Positions 27,801-35,676 of a stretch of DNA of 46,580 nucleotides are shown piece after piece. Under the pieces are notes generated by a model that was not told where the DNA came from, made no database searches, and saw only the letters and a program-made list of their open reading frames with translations. Made by a program: the position numbers and the translations under genes. This DNA is from WQUF01 sp031549885 (lineage in GTDB: Bacteria > Bacillota > Clostridia > Clostridiales > Clostridiaceae): NCBI GenBank assembly GCA_031549885.1, contig JAVBPD010000012.1:1-46580 (forward strand), written 5' to 3'. Numbering within the stretch: position 1 is the first letter of the stretch; the number at the start of each line of letters is the position of its first letter.

Positions 27801-29065
27801 TTAATGTAAAATCGTTAATTACAAAAGCTAGAGATAATGAAGATGGTCAAAATTTAATAGATAAAGTTGTAATAAATGGCTTAGTAGATACTTCAAAAAT
27901 AGGAGGATATTCTATTGAGTATTCTTTAACTGATAATGATGGGAATGAAGTAAAAGCAAAAAGCGTGGTATCTGTAAAGGGAAAAAATACTATTATAATT
28001 GGAGACGTTGCAATTGATGCCCAATCTTTCAATATTTTATCAAAATTTGTACCAACGCTTACAAACTCAGATATATTAGAAAATTCAAAAGCTTATGCAT
28101 GGAACATTACTACAAGTGATAATTTAACAAGTAGAATTGAAATAGATAAAACTAAATTAAAAACAATAGAAGGAAACTTTCCTGTGTCTCTAAGAGTTAA
28201 TTTATTAAAAACAGTAAAAGGAAAAGATTCAGCAGGGAACGATGCTGCTGTAATTTATGTGCAAGTTTTTGAACAGGTAGCTCCAATTATAGATACACCA
28301 GTAAGAACAACTCATATGTATATTTCAGGAACTTCCGATCTTGCCAAAAAGGTAACAGTAACCTTCCCTAATGGATCAAAGAAGGAAGTATTAGTTGGAG
28401 ATAATGGAAAGTGGATAGTTGCTATACCAAAAGAAATTAAGTTAAATCCAAAAGATCAAATAAAAGCATATGCTCAAAACGAAAAGGGAAATAAGAGCCA
28501 GGAAGTTTTAGTAAAAGTTTCCGATCAAAAAGCTCAAATGCCAACTGTTAATACAATTTCTTTAGGGGATAAAACTATAAGTGGAAAAGGAGTAAGTGGT
28601 AATAAAATTGAAATAACATTTCAAGATGGAACAAAAGCCGAAGGTTTAATAAAAAGTGATGGAAATTGGTCAATAGTGGTACCAGATAAAATTTCTTTAA
28701 AGCAGGGTAATGTTATAAAGGTTGTTGAAAAAGATAAAAATTCAAATGATGGAAATGAAATAAGTGTAGAGGTAGGTAAATGTTATACTAATTTAAATAT
28801 AACTAGACCTGTTAAAGCAAATGATAAAGTAGTTAAAGGTATAGGTACTCCGGGTAATAAAGTAATAATTACCTTTAGAAATGGAAATACTAGTTCTTCA
28901 ACAATAGATAAAAATGGGATATGGTCAGTAAATATTCCAAACAGTATAAATTTAAGTGCAAATGACAAAATAACAGCTCATGAGGAGGATGCTAAAGGAA
29001 ATATTAGTGATGATGATATTGCTTTAGTTAGTGCTGAATTTACACTGTTACCAGGAGAATTATAA
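24842..29065 (+). CDS. Large secreted repeat protein: seven MucBP-like repeats plus Ig-like repeats
   Basis: The 1407-residue protein has a signal peptide (FLKHLIFFLIVFSFASIRS). Residues 37-630 hold seven repeats of the pattern EKYQKxDGT ... YTKxAPxIxNY ... HEVIFIYK, resembling MucBP-type domains. Six of them end in a DKNNNGIPDDEE linker that looks like an acidic calcium-binding loop. Residues about 632-950 hold four Ig-like (Big_6-type) repeats with VTFPNGS, GxWxVNVP and KAYVxDKNGN motifs. A DUF5011-like domain (SLTDNDGNEV) and another beta domain follow, and then three more Ig-like repeats. The C terminus is plain (FTLLPGEL): no LPxTG, S-layer or choline-binding module. The role is presumably adhesion. 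AAGGAGG lies 17 bases upstream of the ATG, rather far. Confidence 0.85.
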   Translation: MHKKNFLKHLIFFLIVFSFASIRSKPVYSYFSVSDDNYIIIEKYQKTDGTSIKSDTSSQLPRSKSYIKDAPYIVNYVPIDAKVDGKSIGNKDVNVTITSSTKEHEVIFIYKDDKNNNGIPDDEENYIIIEKYQKPDGTSLKSDNSINLKLGENYTKKAPDIRNYTPINVKVDGSYTNTKDISISNVDKDHEIVFIYKDDKNNNGIPDDEENYAIAEKYQKPDGSMIKNDSNTYIKLGDTYTKVAPKIKNYIAIDIKLDKISLGKKDVKISNISEDHEVIFIYKEDLNNNGIPDDEESYTVVEKYQKTDGAFIQDNTTSYVKVGEVYTKVAPVIKNYVFSDVKLDGVLIGKKSIVISNMDKNHEIVFIYKNDKNNNGVPDDEENYTITEKYQKLDGSQLQTDAKTILRSGEDYFKNAPSINNYVVYQIKLDGNTKKDLIVSISNIYENHEIVFIYKDDKNNNGIPDDEESYTITEKYQKNNGVSLSIDTITSIKGTQNYSKAAIKIDKFVAIDIKLDGQLTGKTDIKISNVLEQHEVIFIYDDDKNNNGIPDSKENYTILEKYKKLDGTNLKQDISLSIKGGENYSKIAPKIPSYDLEYIKIDGVSINSTTALINNLDKNHEVIFFYKEVKVAKPVIDPITPKDEKITGIGTPGYKIEVTFQNGSKQSATVDKNGIFSVNVPNNVNLVPENQVSAQEIDKNGNVSDKSIGKVLPYPIEPKILEPIKPNDVKINGQGETNKDIVVIFPDGSSQKSSIKTNGDWEIDVPENISLASGDVIKAYVMDKNGNKSKEVTSKIINMSKPTPTINTIISGDKIISGKGTSGNTIFITLPNGSQLKDIVVDNSGKWSTTINITLKPGDILKIIEKNKDGVSSDEILAKVSDLPKPPSIDPSINPKTTSISGEGSANQQIVMTFADGKEVKESIGANGKWIINVPRGTVLKSGDLIKAYVMDKNGNKSLVSTAKVSKGEVPVLEVTSSKIVDFNSSFNVKSLITKARDNEDGQNLIDKVVINGLVDTSKIGGYSIEYSLTDNDGNEVKAKSVVSVKGKNTIIIGDVAIDAQSFNILSKFVPTLTNSDILENSKAYAWNITTSDNLTSRIEIDKTKLKTIEGNFPVSLRVNLLKTVKGKDSAGNDAAVIYVQVFEQVAPIIDTPVRTTHMYISGTSDLAKKVTVTFPNGSKKEVLVGDNGKWIVAIPKEIKLNPKDQIKAYAQNEKGNKSQEVLVKVSDQKAQMPTVNTISLGDKTISGKGVSGNKIEITFQDGTKAEGLIKSDGNWSIVVPDKISLKQGNVIKVVEKDKNSNDGNEISVEVGKCYTNLNITRPVKANDKVVKGIGTPGNKVIITFRNGNTSSSTIDKNGIWSVNIPNSINLSANDKITAHEEDAKGNISDDDIALVSAEFTLLPGEL
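24950..26761 (+). repeat. Seven tandem ~258-bp coding repeats
   Basis: The anchor GGCATTCC (once GGTGTTCC) recurs at 25193, 25451, 25709, 25967, 26225 and 26483, a spacing of exactly 258 bases (86 codons) five times in a row. The first unit is two codons longer, and the seventh lacks the DKNNNGIPDDEE linker. Units differ at many codons, so the array is old, but its length is rigidly kept. Confidence 0.9.
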
Positions 29066-29088
29066 TTTAGAGATTTCTGTTAGTAAAA

Positions 29089-29129
29089 AAAGCTATATGG
29101 AATTGATTTTATCAACTCTGTATAGCTTT
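29089..29129. terminator. Bidirectional terminator between the surface-protein gene and spoVB
   Basis: AAAGCTATA (29089-29097) pairs with TATAGCTTT (29121-29129), with an inner stem TTGAT/ATCAA. Poly-A lies on the left side for the minus-strand gene. Its apical part resembles the terminator at 40636. Confidence 0.8.
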
Positions 29130-29148
29130 CTATGATAACTATAAATTA

Positions 29149-30651
29149 TTACTTTGTTTTATTACTACATAGTTTAATTCCACCTAAAAGGATTATTATG
29201 AACGATAAAGCTATAGGTAAAAATGTCTTTATGTAAAAATTTAAGCTATTTGAATTAATTATTATGCTTCTTAATATAAAATATGTTAATATTGAGATTA
29301 AAATACTAACTGTAATATCATAGAATTTAAAATTAGGTATAATAGATTTTCTTATTTCATGATAATTTAAACCTATTAGTATTATATTATTTATAATTGA
29401 AGCAATACCTATTCCATAAACATTTATATAATTTATTGATGATAATATGTATATGAGCGCAAGTTCTATAATTGAACAAAAAACTGAGTTCCTAAGTAAA
29501 ATGCTGCTTTTTCCAAGTCCATTAAGTATACTTAGTGAAGTTACAGATACATAAATAAATGGTGCAGTAATAGAAGCAAGCTGTATATAGTTAGATATAT
29601 CATCTCTTTGAAAAAATAATCTTCCAAGTTCACTAGGGATTAAAAAACAAATTACTGTAGTGGCAAGTCCAACTAATAGCGATATTTGGAAAACTTCTCC
29701 AGTCCTTTCTTTAATGTTATCATAATCTTTAGATGCTATCATTTGAGATAGGTTAGGTATTAGTATTGTTGAAATAGAAGATATAACAATAAGAGGAAAA
29801 AGTGCTATAGTAAGTGACATACCAGAAAACATCCCAAGTAAAGAAAGACTTTCTGAATAAGTAAAACCAGCAACCATTAGCCTTCTAGGAACTATTAAGG
29901 ATGATATGGTGCCAATGCCTGTGGTTAAAAAACTATAAGCACAAAGTGGTAAACTAATAACTAAAACATCTTTTAACAATTTTGAATAAGTTTCTTCATT
30001 AGGACTTTTGTTTTTACCCTTAATAAATATTAAATAAAATGTGTATAGCAGCATTAATGAAATAAGCTCTCCAATACATAGTGTTAAGTAGGCTAGGCTA
30101 ACGCATTCTTCTACTGTTTTAGCTTTTGTAACCTTTAAAATAAATACGAAGAAACTTATTCTAATAAATTTTTCAGCAACATCTATTAAAGCAGGTACTA
30201 TAGTTTTAGAGGTTCCATAAAAAAATCCTTTTAATATATTTGAAATGGCTATAAAGATCATAGCTGGGCATATAATTTTTAAGGCATATTGACTTCTGGG
30301 ATCTTTTACTATGTATTCACCAACTAGTGGTGTTAGAAAAAAGAAGATAGCTACAATTAAAACGCTCCATATAAGATCAAAACCAATAGATGCTTTAACT
30401 GTTTTTCTTATGTTTTTAAAATCATTATTTACATAATAGTAAGCAGAAGTTTTGGATAATGCGGCTATTATTCCACCGCAAATTAAACAAATTACTAAAT
30501 TATATATAGGCATTATTAGCCCATATAAACCAATTCCTTCTGATCCAAGAATTTTTGAAAGAATAATTGAGAACATAAAACCGAGAATACCTGTACAGAT
30601 ATTTGAAAATATCAAAATACTTGACTCACGATAAAAAGCGTCTTTATGCAT
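29149..30651 (-). CDS. spoVB: Stage V sporulation protein B-like lipid/oligosaccharide flippase (MOP superfamily)
   Basis: The product is 500 residues from ATG at 30651, with GGAG eight bases upstream; an in-frame GTG three codons earlier is part of that region. About 14 transmembrane segments fill the protein, starting AFYRESSILIFSNICTGILG, with SKILGSEGIGLYGLIMPIYN typical of SpoVB and related MurJ-like flippases. SpoVB is needed for spore cortex synthesis, probably moving lipid-linked precursors. Paralogues (YkvU, YtgP) are similar, so the symbol is probable rather than certain. It is a single gene convergent with the surface-protein gene. Confidence 0.82.
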   Translation of the reverse strand: MHKDAFYRESSILIFSNICTGILGFMFSIILSKILGSEGIGLYGLIMPIYNLVICLICGGIIAALSKTSAYYYVNNDFKNIRKTVKASIGFDLIWSVLIVAIFFFLTPLVGEYIVKDPRSQYALKIICPAMIFIAISNILKGFFYGTSKTIVPALIDVAEKFIRISFFVFILKVTKAKTVEECVSLAYLTLCIGELISLMLLYTFYLIFIKGKNKSPNEETYSKLLKDVLVISLPLCAYSFLTTGIGTISSLIVPRRLMVAGFTYSESLSLLGMFSGMSLTIALFPLIVISSISTILIPNLSQMIASKDYDNIKERTGEVFQISLLVGLATTVICFLIPSELGRLFFQRDDISNYIQLASITAPFIYVSVTSLSILNGLGKSSILLRNSVFCSIIELALIYILSSINYINVYGIGIASIINNIILIGLNYHEIRKSIIPNFKFYDITVSILISILTYFILRSIIINSNSLNFYIKTFLPIALSFIIILLGGIKLCSNKTK

Positions 30652-30943
30652 AAATATCACTCCAAATTATTTAGTTTTAGTTATTATAATAATTATTCAT
30701 TCAAACTAACTTTATGATTATTATTTAATTATCAATAAATATGTATAATGATTTACAAAAAAAAATATAATAACATTTTTTTGTTTTTTTTGGGTAGAAT
30801 AGTGTTATTAGTAATAAAATATATATATATATTTTGTTGTTCTTTAAATTGAATAATTTGATTAGAAAAACTATAATATAGATTGAGAATAATGATTTTA
30901 ATTATTTTTTTATTTAATATCAGTATTGTTGGGGTGGGGAAAT

Positions 30944-32074
30944 ATGGATATTAAAAAATTAAAGCTTCTTTTAAATAAAGATGAAGGCATTAAACTTGAT
31001 TTTAAATTAAAACTTGATTTAGATATAGAATCAGGTAGGAAAGAATTTGCGAAGGATGTTTCGGCTATTGCTAACTCAAAGAAAGGAAGAGGATATATTT
31101 TAATTGGAGTGGAGGATAAAACAAAAAAAATAATAGGTATTAATGAAAAAGATATTGAAGAAGAACAGCTTCAACAAATTGTTTTAAGCAGATTAGATCC
31201 TCCTGTACCAATATCTTATGAATTATGTGATATTGACAATGTAAAAGTTGGAATTGTTACAATTTTTACAGGAGATAATGCTCCCTATCAAATGAGAGAA
31301 AATGGAGTCTTTTATATTAGGAGAGGTTCTACAACTGATTATATGAGAAAATTTGAATTAGTAAGTTTTTTTGAAGAAGGTAATATATTAGACATTGAAA
31401 AAACGCCTGTTTTAAATAGTTCAATAGACATGTTAAACGATAAATTACTTACAGAATATTTTTTAGAGCAAGGAATTTCTATGACGAGTGACAATAAACT
31501 TTTTTTACTTAAAACATCTGGTATAATTGCAAAGGTGCATACGGATACTAATTACTATTTGACTTTAGGCGGTGCTCTCATTTTTGGTGAGTATAATAGA
31601 TTATTGTTTCCTTTTAACTGCATTAAAATTTCTGATAATGAAAACACATATAGAATATATGGAAATTTAATAGAAATGTTTAAAGAAGCAGAAATAATTT
31701 TAAAAAAAATGATCAATAAAAAGTATCCTTTAGAGCCTATACTTAATGCGTTAGAAAATGCTATATTATATAGAGATTATGGAATGTATAATAGGGAGAT
31801 AAACATATCATTATCAGAAAATAATGTTATTATTGAAAGTCCAGGTTTATTAATAAAAGATGAATCTGCTTTAAAAGGATATTATTTGAATAAAAATTTA
31901 TGGATATACGAAAAATATACAACATTGATTAAAAAAAATGTAGATTATAGCAAATCACATGGGTTTTTAAAAATTAAATATGCATTTAGAAATACTAAAA
32001 AAGTTAAATTTATAAATGATAATACAAACAAAGTATTTAAGATAATATTACCTGGCTTAAAATATAGCTCATAA
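30944..32074 (+). CDS. AlbA_2 (Schlafen-like) DNA-binding protein with degenerate ATPase-like C terminus
   Basis: The product is 376 residues from ATG 30944, after GGGGTGGGG; in-frame TTGs upstream are less likely. Residues about 10-125 form an AlbA_2 domain: KLDFKLKL, KEFAKDVSAIANSKKGRGYI, LIGVED, and FYIRRGSTT at its end. The C-terminal part (NALENAILYRDYGM, INISLSENNVIIESPGLL) follows the HATPase_c_4 pattern of this regulator family, with typical HRDY reading YRDY. Such proteins are often stand-alone transcription regulators or defence-linked. It precedes the MacA-like gene by 53 bases with no clear terminator, so it could regulate or be co-transcribed with the export genes. Confidence 0.78.
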   Translation: MDIKKLKLLLNKDEGIKLDFKLKLDLDIESGRKEFAKDVSAIANSKKGRGYILIGVEDKTKKIIGINEKDIEEEQLQQIVLSRLDPPVPISYELCDIDNVKVGIVTIFTGDNAPYQMRENGVFYIRRGSTTDYMRKFELVSFFEEGNILDIEKTPVLNSSIDMLNDKLLTEYFLEQGISMTSDNKLFLLKTSGIIAKVHTDTNYYLTLGGALIFGEYNRLLFPFNCIKISDNENTYRIYGNLIEMFKEAEIILKKMINKKYPLEPILNALENAILYRDYGMYNREINISLSENNVIIESPGLLIKDESALKGYYLNKNLWIYEKYTTLIKKNVDYSKSHGFLKIKYAFRNTKKVKFINDNTNKVFKIILPGLKYSS

Positions 32075-32127
32075 TTATAGATTTATTTGGAAAGCTTTAT
32101 GTAAGTTACAAAGAGAGGAGAATTAAT

Positions 32128-33021
32128 GTGATAAAGAAGATAATTACAATTGTATTAGGTGTAATTATTATTGCGGCAGTTGTGGTGTTTATATTATTAA
32201 GGCAACAGGAGGCAGCACGTGCAGAGAGCCTTTATAAAATGGGTTCAGTTACAAAATCAACTATGGAAGATAAGGTATCAACTACTGGTACTTTGATGTC
32301 TGAGAATAGTTTTTCTCAATATATAGATGTTGGTGAAGTGACTAAAGTCAATATTAAACTTGGAGATAACGTTAAAAAAGATGATGATATTTGTGAGGTT
32401 CAAGTTACAAGTGCTGTAACTGGCGGTAAAACTACTAATGTTATAAAAGCAGAAGCAGATGGCACAGTTACTCAATTAAATATTAAAGAGGGAGAAAATT
32501 ACAATGGCATGACTCCTGCTCTTATTATAGAAGATTTAAATTCTCAAAAAGTACAAGTAAAATTATCAAAAAACGACTCATATAAAATAAGTTCAGGACA
32601 AACAGCTACAGTAAAGGTTAATGATAAAGAATACACCGGTACTGTAGACACAGTATCTCCAACAGCTACCCAATTTACAACTCCACAAGGAGTAGAGTCT
32701 AGCTTAATTATAGATATAAAGTTAAATGAAACTATACCTGATGTAAAAATTGGTTTTGATGTAGATTGTGATATACTGCTTGAGGAATTAAAAGATGTAT
32801 TAGTTGTACCTCTTCAAGCTGTTGTTGCAAACACTGATGCATCTACTCATGTGTTTGTAGTACAAGATAATAAAGCAAAGGATAAAGAAATAAAATTAGG
32901 ACTTGTTCAAGGTTCAAATGTCCAAATATTAGAAGGTGTGTCTGACGGAGATAGAATAATTTTAAATCCTAAACCTAGTTTAAAAGATGGAGATAAAGTT
33001 ATTGAAGATACATCAAAATAA
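32128..33021 (+). CDS. MacA-like / HlyD-family efflux adaptor
   Basis: The product is 297 residues from GTG 32128; the ATG two bases earlier runs straight into TGA, and GAGAGGAG is the ribosome site. One N-terminal membrane segment (IITIVLGVIIIAAVVVFILL) is followed by a barrel-sandwich hybrid (GEVTKVNIKLGDNVKKDDDI and its partner GTVTQLNIKEGENYNG), a beta barrel (GQTATVKVNDKEYTGTVDTV) and a membrane-proximal domain. No long coiled-coil hairpin is present, as usual for Gram-positive MacA homologues. Neighbours encode the matching ATPase and permease. The trio could export peptides or give resistance to them. Confidence 0.85.
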   Translation: MIKKIITIVLGVIIIAAVVVFILLRQQEAARAESLYKMGSVTKSTMEDKVSTTGTLMSENSFSQYIDVGEVTKVNIKLGDNVKKDDDICEVQVTSAVTGGKTTNVIKAEADGTVTQLNIKEGENYNGMTPALIIEDLNSQKVQVKLSKNDSYKISSGQTATVKVNDKEYTGTVDTVSPTATQFTTPQGVESSLIIDIKLNETIPDVKIGFDVDCDILLEELKDVLVVPLQAVVANTDASTHVFVVQDNKAKDKEIKLGLVQGSNVQILEGVSDGDRIILNPKPSLKDGDKVIEDTSK

Positions 33022-33068
33022 ATATTTTGATAAGTTTTTTCAATAACTGTTAGTTAGGAGACAAGCAT

Positions 33069-33761
33069 ATGATAACTTTACAAAACGTTTCTAAAACTTA
33101 TAATACAGGAAAAATTAAATTTACCGCTTTAAAGGGAGTAAATTTAAAAATTGAAAAGGGAGAATTTACTTGTGTAATGGGCCCTTCTGGTTCAGGTAAA
33201 TCAACTCTTATGAATATTATAGGTTGTTTAGATGAAATAACAAGTGGAAAATATATTTTAAACAATCATGAAATTACTCATTTAAAAGGTAATGATTTAG
33301 CAAAAATTAGAAATAAAGAAATTGGCTTTGTCTTTCAGTCATTTAATCTCCTCCCAAAATTAACTATTTTGGAAAATGTTGAATTGCCTATGCAATATGC
33401 AGGAGTTGCCGCAGGAAAAAGAAGGAGGATTGCAAAAAGATCTCTTGAAAAGGTTGGGCTTTTAAATTGGATACACCATAATCCAGGAGAAATTTCAGGA
33501 GGACAAAGACAAAGGGTAGCTATTGCTAGGTCTTTAGTTAATAATCCTTCTATTTTAGTTGCAGATGAACCAACTGGAAATTTGGATACAAAATCTTCAG
33601 TAGAAATTATGAAAATATTTCAACAGTTAAATGATATGGGTACAACTGTTTTAATGGTTACACATGAACCAGATATAGCACAACATGGTAAAAGAATTGT
33701 TACAGTAAGAGATGGGGTAATTAATGATGATTATATAGTCAAAAATAGAAATATCCTATAG
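33069..33761 (+). CDS. ABC transporter ATP-binding protein, MacB/LolD type
   Basis: The product is 230 residues with Walker A GPSGSGKSTL, Q-loop VFQSFNLLPKLT, signature SGGQRQR and Walker B ILVADEPTGNLD, ending shortly after the H-loop (MVTHEPD). LNxITSGxY and the FNLLP motif mark the MacB/LolD/FtsE-like subclass that powers mechanotransmission rather than channel transport. It sits 47 bases after the adaptor gene and 9 before the permease gene, so the three form one operon. Confidence 0.92.
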   Translation: MITLQNVSKTYNTGKIKFTALKGVNLKIEKGEFTCVMGPSGSGKSTLMNIIGCLDEITSGKYILNNHEITHLKGNDLAKIRNKEIGFVFQSFNLLPKLTILENVELPMQYAGVAAGKRRRIAKRSLEKVGLLNWIHHNPGEISGGQRQRVAIARSLVNNPSILVADEPTGNLDTKSSVEIMKIFQQLNDMGTTVLMVTHEPDIAQHGKRIVTVRDGVINDDYIVKNRNIL

Positions 33762-33770
33762 GAGGTATTT

Positions 33771-34997
33771 ATGAATTTAATTGATTGCATTAGATCTTCT
33801 TTTACTAGTATACTTCATAATAAAATGAGATCATTTTTAACGATGCTTGGAATTATTATTGGTATATCTTCAGTAATTTTAGTTGTTGCTTTAGGAAGGG
33901 GAAGTACTGAGCAAATATCTGGACAATTTGCTAAAATGGGATCAAAAACTTTAAATGTATCTGTAAATTTAGAAGACTCTGTTAATTCTGATTTACTTAA
34001 TTATGCAGATATAAGAGCAGTATTGGATAGTGATAATGATATATTTTCAGTATCTCCTCAAGATCAAGTAAATGGAAGTGTCCAAAATGAAAGTAATAAT
34101 AGAAGAACATCATATTTATTTTTTGTAAATGATGAATTCCCCAATATCGGAGGAATAGATATATTAAATGGCAGGTTTTTTAATAAAAGTGACTATGAAG
34201 ATGCTAAACAATATGTGGTATTAGATTCATTAACATGTGAAAAGTTATTTAAAACAAAAGAAGTCATAGGTAAGAGCATAAAAGTTTATTACGGAGGCTT
34301 AGGAAGGAAATTAAATATAGTTGGCGTTTTTGATATAGATCCTTTCTTTTCAGGAGTTGGAACTAATATTGCTGATGCTGTTGGAGTGCCAGCTTTTGCT
34401 TTTATACCATTTACATTAGAACAGTATTTCGGTATAAATTCTAAGAATGTAAGCAAGATATCAGCTATTTTAAAAGATGATATAAGAGCAAACGAAGTTG
34501 CTGATAATATAATTAAAGTGTTATCTATAAGGCATAATAATTTAGGAAGAAAGGTCTATAAGATTGAAAGGGCTAGTACTCAAATAAATAAATATGGAAG
34601 TATTATAGATATAGTGAGTTTATTGGTAGTTTCTGTAGCTACAATATCTCTTATAGTAGGAGGCATTGGAGTTATGAATATTATGCTTGTTTCTGTTACT
34701 GAAAGAACAAGGGAAATTGGAACAAGAAAAGCTTTAGGAGCTTCTACACTTGATATAATGATTCAATTTTTGTTTGAAGCTGTTTTAATATGCTTAATAG
34801 GTGGATTTGCAGGAGTGTTATTTGGAATTTCTCTTGCAGCTTTAGTGTCGAAGCTTACAGGTTTAAAAGCATTACAAAGCATTAATATAATTTTATTAGC
34901 TTTAGGTTTTTCATCGTTGATTGGAATATTTTTTGGAATATATCCAGCAAGGAAAGCCGCCCAATTAAACCCAATTGATGCATTGAGAAAGGATTAG
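33771..34997 (+). CDS. MacB-like ABC permease (FtsX superfamily)
   Basis: The product is 408 residues: one N-terminal membrane segment after NKMRSFLTMLGIIIGISSVI, an extracellular MacB-type domain (about 45-285), and three C-terminal segments bearing VGGIGVMNIMLVSVTERTREIG and KALGAS. This is the four-helix topology of MacB permeases. AGGAGGTATTT is the ribosome site. With the preceding adaptor and ATPase it makes a complete export complex. It lies 195 bases upstream of the first double-glycine peptide gene, which suggests peptide efflux or self-protection, though similar trios also exist alone. Confidence 0.9.
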   Translation: MNLIDCIRSSFTSILHNKMRSFLTMLGIIIGISSVILVVALGRGSTEQISGQFAKMGSKTLNVSVNLEDSVNSDLLNYADIRAVLDSDNDIFSVSPQDQVNGSVQNESNNRRTSYLFFVNDEFPNIGGIDILNGRFFNKSDYEDAKQYVVLDSLTCEKLFKTKEVIGKSIKVYYGGLGRKLNIVGVFDIDPFFSGVGTNIADAVGVPAFAFIPFTLEQYFGINSKNVSKISAILKDDIRANEVADNIIKVLSIRHNNLGRKVYKIERASTQINKYGSIIDIVSLLVVSVATISLIVGGIGVMNIMLVSVTERTREIGTRKALGASTLDIMIQFLFEAVLICLIGGFAGVLFGISLAALVSKLTGLKALQSINIILLALGFSSLIGIFFGIYPARKAAQLNPIDALRKD

Positions 34998-35097
34998 TGT
35001 AGATAATTATTGTTATTTATTAGCTATTTAAGAGGATATTAAAGGAAAATTTCATTTGTTAGGTGCAAAAAAATGATGTTATACGATATAAAATGAT

Positions 35098-35138
35098 ATA
35101 TGTTAACAAAAATGTAATATATTTATATGGTAACATAT
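35098..35138. promoter_or_regulatory. Inverted repeat upstream of peptide gene A
   Basis: ATATGTTA (35098-35105) is repeated inverted as TAACATAT (35131-35138), 55 bases before the precursor start. The gap 34998-35192 otherwise holds only AT-rich sequence. The left arm contains TGTTAACA, which recurs at 39773-39780 ahead of the phospholipase-like gene. A shared regulator is a guess. Confidence 0.3.
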
Positions 35139-35192
35139 TTAATAACGTATTATATGAAGATTGTAAATAATAATCAAAAAGGAGTAAAACAA

Positions 35193-35498
35193 ATGAAAAA
35201 AATTGAATTTCCAAAAGATTCTATAATAATTAATGAAGATGAAATTACTAATATTGAAGGTGGATGCTCTGGAAAGAGTAAAGGATGCGGTGTAAGTGGA
35301 GGATTTAGTGGAGTGATCCCAGGGTTTAGTAGATCATCATGTTCACCAGTACCAACTCCAGTTTCAGTTAGACCATCATTATCAGTTTCAACAACTATAT
35401 CTACAACATTTGGATTTACCATACCATTTGGTGGATCTGGCAATTCTTCTAGTGGATCTAGTTCAAAATGTGGCATTAGAAAATCCTCATGTTTTTAA
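35193..35498 (+). CDS. Double-glycine leader secreted peptide precursor A, Ser/Gly/Cys-rich core
   Basis: The product is 101 residues from ATG 35193, preceded by AAGGAG at 8 bases; a longer frame from 35127 has no ribosome site. The leader is 24 residues: MKKI at the start, Pro7, Ser10, then ENDEI-like acidic EDEITNIEGG at its end. The 77-residue core after GG holds 22 Ser, 13 Gly, 6 Thr and five Cys (core positions 1, 8, 26, 69, 76), with Cys clusters at both ends and a Ser/Thr/Pro-rich middle. It belongs with the C39 exporter 178 bases downstream. I do not recognise the core; it could be a disulfide-bonded bacteriocin or signal. No modification enzyme is nearby. Confidence 0.8.
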   Translation: MKKIEFPKDSIIINEDEITNIEGGCSGKSKGCGVSGGFSGVIPGFSRSSCSPVPTPVSVRPSLSVSTTISTTFGFTIPFGGSGNSSSGSSSKCGIRKSSCF

Positions 35499-35520
35499 TT
35501 TTTAAATAAAATAAAAAATT

Positions 35521-35569
35521 AAACAGTTTTACAGGTATAAAATTAATAATTACTTGTAAAACTGTTTTT
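35521..35569 (+). terminator. Terminator between peptide gene A and the exporter
   Basis: AAACAGTTTTACA (35521-35533) pairs with TGTAAAACTGTTT (35555-35567), followed by more T. It lets the peptide be transcribed at a higher level than the exporter. Confidence 0.88.
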
Positions 35570-35589
35570 TTGTATTAACAAAACATATA

Positions 35590-35619
35590 TTGTAAAATAA
35601 TTAAAAAATATGTTATAAT
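35590..35619 (+). promoter_or_regulatory. Probable promoter of the C39 exporter operon
   Basis: TTGTAA (35590-35595), 18 bases, TATAAT (35614-35619). The start codon is 58 bases downstream. Confidence 0.55.
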
Positions 35620-35676
35620 TTATATTATTTTATTTAATATTATAAAAAAATATACAATATGTTTGGAGGAGAGATT

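Noticed and set aside
30722..30800. Possible sigma-E promoter of spoVB
   Set aside because: A TATACAT-like box exists, but the -35 and spacing do not fit well enough to call.
35062..35172. Short GTG-started frame upstream of peptide gene A
   Set aside because: It has no ribosome site and its composition is like non-coding AT-rich DNA.
35174..35476. Minus-strand Pro-rich frame opposite peptide gene A
   Set aside because: It has no ribosome site, and the plus strand has a clear leader, ribosome site and terminator.
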